This document shows, piece after piece, positions 33,511 to 42,019 of a stretch of DNA of 64,000 nucleotides (within the stretch, counting starts at the first letter, position 1; each line of letters starts with the position of its first letter). The translations under genes and the position numbers were made by a program. The notes under the pieces are model-generated. The model saw only the letters and a list, made by a program, of their open reading frames with translations. It made no database searches and was not told the DNA's origin. The stretch is taken from positions 4,143,001 to 4,207,000 of the forward strand of contig NZ_CP054918.1 in assembly GCF_013364195.1 (NCBI RefSeq), in the 5' to 3' direction. This DNA is from Streptomyces sp. NA04227. GTDB lineage: Bacteria > Actinomycetota > Actinomycetes > Streptomycetales > Streptomycetaceae.

Positions 33511-34307
33511 GACATCGCTCTTTCGCTGGGACGGCCTTGGCGATCGGCCGCGCGCACCCGGCCGGGCCCGTCCCGGACGCGGCATGGCGCGACTGCGGGC
33601 GGGCCCGGAAGGGCATGGCGCGGCGATCGTTTGGGTGCGGGGACTTGCTTGTCATGACACAGCGAAAAGCATGGAATCACGGACTTCTCACGGTGGCCAA
33701 TGTGCGACTGTGAGCTTTCTGTACATCCGATACGGACGACTGTGAGGTCGGACCGCCCGGAGCCGCTGACCGAGGTGCGGGTGCGCCCGGTTGATGGCCT
33801 TCAGGGAAGGGAGCCAGCGAGAGGGAGCGAGACGGAGGAGAGACGTGGGAGAGGCGGGGGAGAGGGGGCCCTCGGCGAACTTCCGATCGCAGCCTCCCCC
33901 TGCGGGCGGAGCGCAGGCCCGCCCCACAGGTTGATGGGGAGAGCGGGGGTGGCGTGGGAGTGTCGACGCAGAGGGACCGGGTGCCTCCGTCTCCCCCACA
34001 CAGGGGGCGCCCGAGGGCCGGTGCGCGACTCCCCCGCCGCGCACGGGCCCTTCCGGACGTGGCGGTCGTGGCCCCCTGGCGACCGGGTGGGCGCCGGGAT
34101 GCGGACGCCATCGACCGCCACGTCCGACCTCTGACATCTCGCGCCCGGCGCAGCCCCGTCCGGCGGCTCATAGCGGATGACCCTCGCGTGCGCCCGTCCG
34201 GCCGGAAACGTACGCATGATTCGATGAGGATTCGACGCGGCCTGTGCGAATGCAACTCACCTTCTAGGCTGCCTTGGTTGAGGTTCCCTCAGATCCAAGG
34301 AGCAGGT
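33511..34307. other. Gene-free divergent interval of about 800 bp
   Basis: This lies between the FNT channel (leftward) and the lipoprotein (rightward). Several long open frames occur on both strands, but they contradict one another and have Arg/Pro-rich composition. I support no gene. The stretch 33,800-33,880 is purine-rich (GAGG/GAGA). Promoters for both flanking genes must be here, but no strong consensus was seen. Confidence 0.5.
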
Positions 34308-35351
34308 GTGTCCGGTTCAGTCTTCGTCCGTTCCGCTCGTGCGTCGGCACCCACCCCGGTTCGCGGTTTGCTCGGCAGGGGTGGTCCGGGGGCCGTCGCG
34401 CTGGCCGTGTCCTGCGCGCTGGCGCTGACCGCCTGTGGTTCCTCGGACGACTCCGGTGACGACAAGCCCGCGGCGTCCGAGAAGGCGCGGCCCAAGGGCC
34501 TGGTCACGCCGCAGGAGGCGAACCGGATCGTGGACGAGTACGAGCGGGTGAACAACGCCGCCAACAAGAAGCAGGACGCCAAGCTGCTGCACACCGTCGA
34601 GGGCGGGCAGTCCTGGGTGCAGAGCAACGCCGACTACGAGCAGTTCGGCACCCGAAGCGCCAAGGAGAAGAAGGACTACACGACGCCGTTCTTCTACAGG
34701 AAGCGCACCTTCTACATACCGGCCGGTGGCACGTGGTTCGCGATGCGGGCGGAGTCGAGCAACGGCTACCCCTCGCTGGTCGTGTTCGACAAGGAGGGCG
34801 GCCGTTTCAAGGTGGTCGCCTCGGTCGGCGCGAAGGGACTGCCCGAGCTGTACAAGGACGCCGACGGGCTCGCCGAAGTGGCGGACGGCGCGGCGAAGTC
34901 GGGACGGCTGGCGCCCGAGGAGGTGGCGCCCGCGTACGAGGACCTGCTGTTCACCGGCGGCACCAAGCAGGGGCGCGACCTCTCGAAGGAGACCGAGCCC
35001 GCGAAGCTTCTCGTCAACTCCTACAAGAAGCGCAACGAGGGCGAGGTCGGCAAGGTCGCGTACCGCAACTTCGAGCCCATCAAGACCAGTTACGACAAGA
35101 CGTATGCCCTGAAGACCAAGGACGGCGGCGTGGTCGCCGTCTCCGGCACCTCGTACCGCGAGGGCATCTCGGTGAAGCTGAAGCTCGTCAACACCACCAA
35201 CCTGGTCCCGAACGAGCAGCAGTCCGTGTACAACCCGGACGAGCGCATCGTGATCCGCGACGAACACCAGGGCCTGCTGGTGGCCTCGCTGCCGAAGCAG
35301 GGGCTGCCGTCCGTGGAGTACAGCGAGTACGAGCTGACGAAGTCCGACTGA
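34308..35351 (+). CDS. Secreted lipoprotein of unknown function
   Basis: 347 residues with a long lipoprotein signal: n-region about 28 residues, hydrophobic AVALAVSCALALTAC, lipobox LTAC with Cys43. The mature part is charged and begins GSSDDSGDD. It contains two similar alpha/beta halves (about 70-200 and 205-345) without a family that I recognise. Lys/Asp/Glu are frequent. GTG 34308 is chosen because AAGGAG lies 5 bp before it and the signal peptide follows directly. A frame extending upstream to 33954 is rejected. Confidence 0.8.
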   Translation: MSGSVFVRSARASAPTPVRGLLGRGGPGAVALAVSCALALTACGSSDDSGDDKPAASEKARPKGLVTPQEANRIVDEYERVNNAANKKQDAKLLHTVEGGQSWVQSNADYEQFGTRSAKEKKDYTTPFFYRKRTFYIPAGGTWFAMRAESSNGYPSLVVFDKEGGRFKVVASVGAKGLPELYKDADGLAEVADGAAKSGRLAPEEVAPAYEDLLFTGGTKQGRDLSKETEPAKLLVNSYKKRNEGEVGKVAYRNFEPIKTSYDKTYALKTKDGGVVAVSGTSYREGISVKLKLVNTTNLVPNEQQSVYNPDERIVIRDEHQGLLVASLPKQGLPSVEYSEYELTKSD

Positions 35352-35523
35352 GGCGAGCGGACGAGTCGCGGTTTTCGGGTGGCGGCCGGGCGGCGGGACA
35401 GGTGTCCCCGCCCGGCCGGTGAGCCGCTCCGCTCAATGCCCGCCCGAAAATGCCTGGACGTCCGCGAGTCACTCCGTCTAAGTTGGGCGGACGCCCGCGA
35501 TCACAGGGAAGGAGGCGAGAGCG

Positions 35524-35580
35524 ATGTGCACCGTGTCGGTTCTGCGCTCCCGCCCCGATGTCCGGGCGTCCCACGGCTGA
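35524..35580 (+). CDS. Possible 18-codon leader peptide upstream of the GNAT gene
   Basis: ATG 35524 has a near-ideal ribosome site (AAGGAGG, 8 bp upstream). It encodes MCTVSVLRSRPDVRASHG and then stops, 39 bp before the acetyltransferase start. It is too short to be an enzyme. Strong initiation before a downstream gene suggests a translated leader controlling it, although chance cannot be excluded. A Cys at position 2 and three Arg codons are the only features. Confidence 0.4.
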   Translation: MCTVSVLRSRPDVRASHG

Positions 35581-35619
35581 TCCGGGAGCGCGTCACTCTC
35601 CCGAAGGATCGCTTCACCC

Positions 35620-36522
35620 ATGACTGAACTGGTCATCCGTCCGCTGACCGCGGACGAGACTTCCCTCTTCAACTCCCTGTCCGACCCCGGCCTCGTCGGC
35701 CGCGCGCTGCTCGGCGATACGTACGCCATGGTCGCCGACGGTGGCGCGTACCGGCCCGAGTGGACCTGGGTCGCCCTGCGCGACGGTGTAGTGGTCGCCC
35801 GCGCCGCGTGGTGGGCCCCGCCCGAGGCCCCGCAGCCGACCGGCCTCGACTGGTTCGACTTCACCGACGCCGAGGCGGCCGTCCAACTGCTGCGCGCCGC
35901 GCCCTTCCACGTCGAGTACAGCCTGATGCTGCCGCCCGACTGGCGTGCGAACCCTCGGGTGCGGGCCGAGGCCGAGGCGCGGACGGCCGCGATCGAGGCG
36001 GCCGGTTTCCGGAAGCTGGTCGAGCGCTACCGCTACGCCTGGACCTCCGACTGCCCGCTCCCCGAGCGGACCGGGCGCCTGGAATACCGCCCGGCAACGG
36101 ATGAAGCGGTCCTGCGCGACGTGGTGCGCCGTATCCAGGAGGACTCCCTCGACGCCCACGACCTGCACGACATCGCGGAGTTCGGCACCGAGAAGGCCGT
36201 CGACATCCTTCTCGACATCCTCGACTCCATGCCCTCCCCGCGGAGCTGGTGGCGCCTCGCCCACACGCCGGACGGCGAGATCGCGGGCCTCCACGTCCCC
36301 GCCCGCAACTCCTCCGGTCCCTGCGTCGGCTTCATCGGCGTCGTCCCCGAACAGCGCGGCCACGGCTACGCCCGCGACCTGCTGATCGAGTGCACCCAGG
36401 ACCTGGTGGCACACGGCGCCACACGCATCATCGCCGCCACCGACCAGGGCAACTTCCCCATGGCGGCGCACTTCGCGGCGGTGGGGTATCCGGTGAGCGA
36501 GGAGCGGGTCGACTTCGTCTGA
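35620..36522 (+). CDS. GNAT-family N-acetyltransferase
   Basis: 300 residues. The C-terminal GNAT domain (about 165-300) has the acetyl-CoA motif GFIGVVPEQRGHGYARDLLIE, with the R/Q-x-x-G-x-G/A loop, and ends RIIAATDQGNFPMAAHFAAVGYPVSEERVDFV. The N-terminal half (about 1-130) may be a second, degenerate GNAT-like fold. The substrate is unknown. It is preceded by an 18-codon ORF with strong ribosome site and followed by a 17-bp-stem terminator. Confidence 0.9.
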   Translation: MTELVIRPLTADETSLFNSLSDPGLVGRALLGDTYAMVADGGAYRPEWTWVALRDGVVVARAAWWAPPEAPQPTGLDWFDFTDAEAAVQLLRAAPFHVEYSLMLPPDWRANPRVRAEAEARTAAIEAAGFRKLVERYRYAWTSDCPLPERTGRLEYRPATDEAVLRDVVRRIQEDSLDAHDLHDIAEFGTEKAVDILLDILDSMPSPRSWWRLAHTPDGEIAGLHVPARNSSGPCVGFIGVVPEQRGHGYARDLLIECTQDLVAHGATRIIAATDQGNFPMAAHFAAVGYPVSEERVDFV

Positions 36523-36607
36523 CAGCGGTCGGCTGCGCCGAACACCCCACCATCGCGGCGCTGTTGGAGCGACTGATCGGGCGAGGGCCGGGCGCGGACA
36601 TGGCGCG

Positions 36608-36651
36608 ATGCCCTCCTTCCCCGGGCCGGTTGGGCCGGGGAAGGAGGGCAT
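36608..36651. terminator. Strong bidirectional terminator
   Basis: ATGCCCTCCTTCCCCGG and CCGGGGAAGGAGGGCAT form a perfect 17-bp stem with a 10-nt loop. It separates the rightward GNAT gene from the leftward ricin-type gene. Confidence 0.8.
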
Positions 36652-36705
36652 GTGCCGGTTCCCGCACGGGCGCGGCGCCCGTGGGTCCCGGATGCCGGAC
36701 GAAGG

Positions 36706-38952
36706 TCAGCCGATCGTCCACCGCTGGAGCGCGGATCCCGTGCCCGGCTGCTGGGTCACCAGGGCGCCGTCCGCGTTCGAGGCGGTGGTGAGCAGCAGAC
36801 CGCTCTTCGCGGAGGTCACGAGGTAACCGCCGTCGTTCTGCCGGTCGGCGTGCCAGAGCTGGTTGGCGGCACCGGTGCAGGTCCACTGGATCACCTTGGC
36901 GCCCGCGGCCGTCGAGGCGTCGCTGACGTCCGCGCACAGTCCGGACTCGACGTTGCGGAGTTCGTAGGCGCCGTTCGTCCGCCTGGTGAACGTCCACTTC
37001 TGGTTGTCGCCGCCGTGGGCGCCGTAGGTGATCAGCTGGACGCCCTTGGTGGTGCTGTGGTCCGGCACGTCGAGGGCCTTGCCGCTCGCGGCCAGGGTGC
37101 GGGTGCCCTCCAGGGAGGTGGCGCTCACCGGCGTCAGCGTCAGGGTCTGCTCGGCGGCGGTACGTGCCCCTCCGACGGCGTTGCCGGTGGTGTCGCTCCA
37201 GGAACGGTACGGGGTGGTCTCGGCGTACCTCGCGGCGTTCGCCGACATGCCGATGACCAGTCCGCTGTAGCGGTTGACGAGCCGGTACGTGCCCGCGGCC
37301 GAGGACCCGGGGATCACGAACCACTGCTGGCCGACGGTGGGACCGCTCGAACCCCCGGCCGTGACCGTGGGCTTGGTGCCCCAGGCCCGGTTGCCGGTGG
37401 CGGCGGAGTCCACGCCGAGGAATCCGCCGGTGGCGGTGTTGGCGATGCGGTAGGAGCCGTCGCCGTTCGGCGTGAACCGCCAGCTGTCCCGGCCCGATCC
37501 GGAGCTCGCGAGCGACGTGGTGCCCGAGCCGTCGGCGGCCTGGGCGAGGAAGCGGCCGCCCCCGCTCGCGATGCGGTAGGTGCGCGCCGGGTCCACGGGG
37601 GCGGCGGGCGAGTCGGTGTCGATGGTGATGTTGGTGTACTCGCTGGCGGAGTCGCCCGAGCAGCCGAAGGAGCAGTAGGAGCGGAAGCTCTTGCCGACGA
37701 TGGCGGAGCTGGTCTTGTTCTTGCTGTCGAGGAACCAGCGGTACCAGGAGGCGTTGGTGTACGAGCCGGTGTCGCCGATCAGCTTCCACTGCTGCTTGGA
37801 GAGGTCGTCGGTGGCGTAGAACTGCTGGGGTGCCTTGCCGCTCTGGTCGACGGCCTGGGGTTCGCCGATGTAGAGGCCTAGGTGGGCGTTGTAGGTGATG
37901 TCCATGACGAAGAGGGGTGAGGTCGGCGGCGTCTTGCCTGCCGCCACCTGCTCGGTCACGGTGCCGGTGTTGGCCGGGTCGTACTCCTTGTCGGCGGGGG
38001 TGTAGCCGGTGGTGCTGCCCGAGCCGACCGGGACCATGTTGCTCTCGCGGCCGCCCTTGCCGGGCTCGGACCACTTGCCGTCGTACCACTTCTGCCAGGA
38101 GTCGGGCGCCATCTTCTGGGAGATCGGGGCGCGGGCCACGTGCGCGTGGAAGGCCTTCCAGCCGCCCTTCTTGTCGACGATCCGCGAGCCGTAGAAGACG
38201 TAGAAGTAGCCGGAGGCGGTGTCGGCGTACAGGCGCGGGTCGCCGTCGCCGTAGTGGTACGTCTGCTGCGGGAAGGCGGCCGCGTCGTCGCGCTTGGTGC
38301 TGTACGGAGACGTCAGGACGTGGTCCTTGATGTCCCAGGTCTTGCCCTGGTCGGTCGAGACGGCGTAGTCGATGCCGTCGTAGTGGACTCCGTCGGCGAA
38401 GGGCTGCGGTGTGAACTCGTTGTGCACCAGTCCGTACCAGTGGCCGGTGTCCGGGTCGACCCACACGCCCGCGAGGTCGCAGTAGTTGCGGTGCGCGTAG
38501 CCCGAACCCGCCGGGGCGGCGGTGGACTCCTTGCCGGTGACGCTGTTGTTGCAGCGCCAGGTGGTGTCGTTGTTGCGGTCCCTGCTCTCGGCCGGGTTCA
38601 CCGCGTCGCTGATCGCACCGGACCGGTTGGCCGTGTCGAAGTCGCTGCCGGTGTAGAACGTCCACTTGCGCTGGTCCGTGGCGCCGTAGAGCGCGTGGGC
38701 CTGCTGGTAGTAGAAGGCGCCGTCCTTGTCGATGTACGTGCCCGCCGGGGTGTCGTCGGGACGGGTCCAGGAACCCTTGCCGTCCACGGTGACGCTGTAC
38801 GTGGCCGACGACGACGCCGAAGCGGCCGAGGACGGTGCGGCCGGTTCCGCCGCCGCCGGCGCGGTCGCCGCCACGGCGCCCGCGGTCAGGGTGAGGGCCA
38901 CGGCGACGAGCGTGCCTGTCAGTTGTCTGCCACGTCTTCGAGGAGCTGACAC
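36706..38952 (-). CDS. Secreted protein with propeller-like domain and tandem ricin-type lectin domains
   Basis: About 748 residues. Signal peptide at about 1-40 (RRRGRQLTGTLVAVALTLTAGAVAATAPAAAEP). About 50-410 resembles five-bladed-propeller glycosidase-like proteins, with DDTPAGTYIDKDGAFYYQQAHALYG, GVWVDPDTGHWYGLVHNEF, DGIDYAVSTDQGKTWDIKD and DPRLYADTASGYFYVFYGSR. The C-terminal 330 residues hold two beta-trefoils with QxW-type motifs (NQKWTF, NQLWHA, LQRWTIG). Probably binds or degrades an extracellular polysaccharide. No catalytic residue is assigned. GTG 38952 has AGGAG seven bases upstream. Frames running further upstream are rejected. Confidence 0.85.
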   Translation of the reverse strand: MSAPRRRGRQLTGTLVAVALTLTAGAVAATAPAAAEPAAPSSAASASSSATYSVTVDGKGSWTRPDDTPAGTYIDKDGAFYYQQAHALYGATDQRKWTFYTGSDFDTANRSGAISDAVNPAESRDRNNDTTWRCNNSVTGKESTAAPAGSGYAHRNYCDLAGVWVDPDTGHWYGLVHNEFTPQPFADGVHYDGIDYAVSTDQGKTWDIKDHVLTSPYSTKRDDAAAFPQQTYHYGDGDPRLYADTASGYFYVFYGSRIVDKKGGWKAFHAHVARAPISQKMAPDSWQKWYDGKWSEPGKGGRESNMVPVGSGSTTGYTPADKEYDPANTGTVTEQVAAGKTPPTSPLFVMDITYNAHLGLYIGEPQAVDQSGKAPQQFYATDDLSKQQWKLIGDTGSYTNASWYRWFLDSKNKTSSAIVGKSFRSYCSFGCSGDSASEYTNITIDTDSPAAPVDPARTYRIASGGGRFLAQAADGSGTTSLASSGSGRDSWRFTPNGDGSYRIANTATGGFLGVDSAATGNRAWGTKPTVTAGGSSGPTVGQQWFVIPGSSAAGTYRLVNRYSGLVIGMSANAARYAETTPYRSWSDTTGNAVGGARTAAEQTLTLTPVSATSLEGTRTLAASGKALDVPDHSTTKGVQLITYGAHGGDNQKWTFTRRTNGAYELRNVESGLCADVSDASTAAGAKVIQWTCTGAANQLWHADRQNDGGYLVTSAKSGLLLTTASNADGALVTQQPGTGSALQRWTIG

Positions 38953-39110
38953 AGGGACTCCTAGGGTACGAAAAGGCCTGAATCGGTCTAGGCAGAGTGC
39001 TACGCGACCGCCCTCGTGCACATGGACGCAGCGGCGGGATGCCTTGGACTTTGGGAAGGCCGTGATCTCGACGTCGGGACGGTCGGCCCCGAGCCCCGCC
39101 CCGGAAAACG

Positions 39111-39142
39111 TCCGAGGCCGCGCCTTCCGGCACGGCCTCGGA
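39111..39142 (-). terminator. Terminator after the secreted-protein gene
   Basis: TCCGAGGCCG and CGGCCTCGGA pair perfectly (10 bp) around 12 nt. It lies 22 bp downstream of the stop at 39164 on the minus strand. Confidence 0.6.
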
Positions 39143-39163
39143 TGCGTCAGACGCTGTGGCGCG

Positions 39164-39778
39164 TCACACCGGACAAGGCCGGTACTCAAGGCCCAGTTCG
39201 TGGTCGACCGCGGCGCTCGTCCTCAGCGAGGCGTCGGTGACGCGTTGCCAGGAGCCGTACTTGGCGTAGAGCTGGTCGGCCGTCGGGCCCAGGGGGTTGC
39301 CGTACTTGGCGATGTTGCGCTCCTCCAGGACGCGGACCTCCTCGGGGCTCATCCCGGCGCGGGTGATCTCCTTGGCGTTGTTGCGCATGTCGACCAGCTT
39401 GCGGGCGATCTCCTCGTCGGTGGCGCCGTCCGCAGCCATGTCGGCCCGGGTGCGGTTCATGTCCTCCAGGAGCCAGTGGTACTTCGACCGGGTCACCTGG
39501 GCCTCGGCCTTCTCCTCCCACGACAGGACACGGATCCGGCAGACCACCGGGTCGGCGCTGGTGCAGGGCTCGTCGGCGGAGGCCGGTGCGGGCAGCGGGG
39601 CGACGATCACCGAGCCGCAGGCCTCGGCGGAGGCCGGGGAGGCGGCGGTGGTCAGCAGGGCCGCGGCGGTCAGGAGTGCCAGGAGCACGCGGCGGAGGGT
39701 GAGTCGGGCGAGTCCGGGGCCCGGTGCGGGCGGGGTGAGGCGCACGGAAGTGGCCCGGGAAAAGGGGGATTTGTGCAT
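39164..39778 (-). CDS. Secreted protein of unknown function
   Basis: 204 residues. Signal peptide at about 1-54 with a long basic n-region and LTLRRVLLALLTAAALLTTAASPASA, cleaved before EACGSV. The mature part has four Cys in its first 30 residues or at its end (ACGS, PCTS, VCRI, PCPV), suggesting disulfides. A charged helical middle follows (KYHWLLEDMNRTRADMAADGATDEEIARKLVDMRNN). I do not recognise a family. ATG 39778 begins the signal peptide. The neighbouring M4 protease is on the same strand, but a hairpin separates them. Confidence 0.75.
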   Translation of the reverse strand: MHKSPFSRATSVRLTPPAPGPGLARLTLRRVLLALLTAAALLTTAASPASAEACGSVIVAPLPAPASADEPCTSADPVVCRIRVLSWEEKAEAQVTRSKYHWLLEDMNRTRADMAADGATDEEIARKLVDMRNNAKEITRAGMSPEEVRVLEERNIAKYGNPLGPTADQLYAKYGSWQRVTDASLRTSAAVDHELGLEYRPCPV

Positions 39779-39908
39779 ACGCGCAAGCTTGGGCGCGTGG
39801 GGGAGGCCCGACGCGGAGGCGCACACGGCTGTCGCCCCTAAGAGGGGCGTGCGCCGACCCTCCGTCCTCGCTTCCGCGAGCCCCCTGCCGAGCTTTCGCA
39901 ACGCGCGA

Positions 39909-39934
39909 GGGCCCGGCCGTGTACAGCCGGGCCC
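39909..39934 (-). terminator. Terminator after the M4 protease gene
   Basis: GGGCCCGGC and GCCGGGCCC form a perfect 9-bp stem around 8 nt. It is about 90 bp past the protease stop on the minus strand. Confidence 0.6.
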
Positions 39935-40021
39935 CCCGGACGGCGAGATACGGGCCGTCCCTACGCGGAGTGGAGCGGGCCCCCAATGCCCCGCTTCACC
40001 TCAACTCACTTGGGAGTCACG

Positions 40022-41668
40022 TCACTTGACGTTGACCGCGGTCCACGCCGCCGCGACCGCCTTCTGCTCGGCGCTGTTGGCGCCGTAGAGGTCGGCAGCA
40101 GCCTGGAGGGTGGTGGTGCGGGCGCCCGCGTAGTCGGTGTTGGAGGTCATGTACGTGGACAGCGCGCGGTACCAGATCTTGTAGGCCTTGTCGCGGCCGA
40201 TGCCGGTGAGCGTGGAGCCGTCGGACGTGGGCGAGTTGTAGGTGACGCCGTTGATCGTCTTGGTGCCGCTGCCCTCGCTGAGCAGGTAGAAGAAGTGGTT
40301 GCCGACGCCCGAGGAGTAGTGGACGTTCAGGCGGCCCAGGCCCTTGGACCAGTAGTCGGCGGACTTGCCGTCCTTGCTCGGCTTGTCCATGTAGCGCAGC
40401 GGGGTGCCGTCGCCGTTGATGTTGATCTTCTCGCCGATCAGGTAGTCACCGGCGTCCTTGGTGTTGTTCGCGTAGAACTCCACCGAGGTGCCGAGGATGT
40501 CGCTGGTCGCCTCGTTGAGGCCGCCGGACTCACGGCTGTAGGTGAGCTTTGCGGTGGCGGAGGTCAGACCGTGGGTCATCTCGTGGGCGGCGACGTCCAG
40601 CGAGGTGAGCGGGTTCTGGTTGTTGATGCCGTCGCCGTAGGTCATGCAGAAGCAGGAGTCCGACCAGAAGGCGTTGACGTAGGCGTTGCCGTAGTGGACC
40701 CGGGAGTACGCGGCCTGGCCGTCGCCCCGGATGCCGCTGCGGTTGAACTCGGACTTGTAGAAGTCCCAGGTGACACCGGCGCCGTAGGCGGCGTCGACGC
40801 CCGCCGTCTGCTTGTTGGCGGGGGTGCCGTCGCCCCAGGCGTCGTCGGCGTCGTGGAACAGGGTGCCGGTGCCGTTGGAGCCGCCGGCCAGGTCGTACGT
40901 CTTGTGGCCGCCGCGCCCGCCGTCGGTGAGGTCGAAACCGCCGCCGGAGGCCGGGGTGGTGCCGAGCGTGACGGAGCCCGCGTACTGGCCCTCGCCGGAG
41001 CCGGTGTGGATGCTCTCGTACTCGTGGAGCTTCTTGCCGGTCTTGGCGTCGGTGATGACGTGGAGTTCGCTCGGGGTGCCGTCGTGCTGGACGCCCTCGA
41101 CCACGGACTCGTGGGCGAGGACCGGCGTGCCCTTGGCGGCCCAGATCACCTTGCGGGTGGTCGCGTCGGAGGCGTCGGCCGCGCCCGCGGCGGACAGGGC
41201 GGACTTCTTCGCGGCGGCGGCGGATATCGGCGCGTCGGTCGAAGTGACGGCTATCCGGGCCGAGTTGGCCTTGTTGACGCCCTTGAGCTTGCCGCTCTTT
41301 GCGGTGTGGGTGACCAGGTCGCCGCCGAGCACCGGGAGGCCGCGGTAGGTGCGCTCGTAGCGGGTGTGGACGGTGCCGTCGGCGTCCTTGAGGACGTCGC
41401 GGACCAGGAGCTTCTCGTCGCCGCCGAGGCCGAGCTTCGACGCGGTGGCGGAGACCTCCGCCTGGGCGGCGCGGATCGCGGTGGTGCGCTGGGCGGCGCC
41501 GAACGGAGCGGCGGCCGCCGTGTCCTGGCCGGAGCGGGAGGCGGGCGCCTCGGCGGCGCCCGCGGTGCCGAGGCCGCTCTGCACGGCGAGGACGACCAGG
41601 GTGGCCGAGGCGGCGAGTGCCGTCGCGCGCAGGGCCTTCTTGTTGACCGAACGGGAGTGGGTTCTCAC
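40022..41668 (-). CDS. Secreted M4 (thermolysin-type) metalloprotease
   Basis: 548-residue preproenzyme. Signal peptide at about 1-39, FTP/PepSY-type propeptide to about 220 (AEVSATASKLGLGGDEKLLVRDVLKDADGTVHTRYERTYRGLPVLGG), then the mature protease. Zinc motif HEMTH has His362, Glu363 and His366. The third ligand is Glu386 in GGLNEATSD. The catalytic His lies in VHYSSGVGNHFFYLLSEG. All active-site residues are present. A general extracellular peptidase. GTG start with AGGAG seven bases upstream. Confidence 0.95.
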   Translation of the reverse strand: MRTHSRSVNKKALRATALAASATLVVLAVQSGLGTAGAAEAPASRSGQDTAAAAPFGAAQRTTAIRAAQAEVSATASKLGLGGDEKLLVRDVLKDADGTVHTRYERTYRGLPVLGGDLVTHTAKSGKLKGVNKANSARIAVTSTDAPISAAAAKKSALSAAGAADASDATTRKVIWAAKGTPVLAHESVVEGVQHDGTPSELHVITDAKTGKKLHEYESIHTGSGEGQYAGSVTLGTTPASGGGFDLTDGGRGGHKTYDLAGGSNGTGTLFHDADDAWGDGTPANKQTAGVDAAYGAGVTWDFYKSEFNRSGIRGDGQAAYSRVHYGNAYVNAFWSDSCFCMTYGDGINNQNPLTSLDVAAHEMTHGLTSATAKLTYSRESGGLNEATSDILGTSVEFYANNTKDAGDYLIGEKININGDGTPLRYMDKPSKDGKSADYWSKGLGRLNVHYSSGVGNHFFYLLSEGSGTKTINGVTYNSPTSDGSTLTGIGRDKAYKIWYRALSTYMTSNTDYAGARTTTLQAAADLYGANSAEQKAVAAAWTAVNVK

Positions 41669-42019
41669 TCGGTTCTCCTAATGGGGAGGAGCACGTGGGG
41701 AGGTGCGCGCACCCGTGTTCGGTGCACGAACGTGGGATTGCACCGAGGTGCGCGAGGAGAGAGTGACACCCGCGGGCCCGTAGGGACAGGTTTCGGCCCC
41801 GAGATTTTGCCCGACCGAATCGAAAGACGGGGATCAATGTCCGTCAATCGGACAAGTTGGGGGTGGTGAAGGCTTGTTCGCCGCCACGTGAACAGGCCGT
41901 GGCGACGGTCACGGACTCGACACCATTGCTTCACCGCTCGCCGTCCCCGTCGCGTTGACGCTCCCGAAGCGCGGTTGACAGGGTTGCCGCACCTGACCAA
42001 TCGCAAACAGGGGGAAGAA
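41669..42019. other. Divergent intergenic region, no gene
   Basis: 351 bp between the M4 protease (leftward) and the DUF4185 protein (rightward). It must contain both promoters. No RNA gene or convincing operator was found. The frame open from 41888 into the DUF4185 gene is Arg-rich and not counted as coding. Confidence 0.5.

Noticed and set aside
33688..34137. Genes on either strand in the gap between the FNT channel and the lipoprotein
   Set aside because: Overlapping frames on both strands are mutually exclusive, Arg/Pro-rich, and lack ribosome sites or recognisable folds.
34262..34292. Iron box (DmdR/IdeR site) upstream of the lipoprotein
   Set aside because: TAGGCTGCCTTGGTTGAGG shares only scattered bases with the 19-bp iron-box consensus and is not palindromic.
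36428..39133. 901-codon minus-strand frame overlapping the ricin-type protein
   Set aside because: It is a shifted frame of that gene with Arg/His/Pro-rich translation and no domains, and it also overlaps the GNAT gene end.
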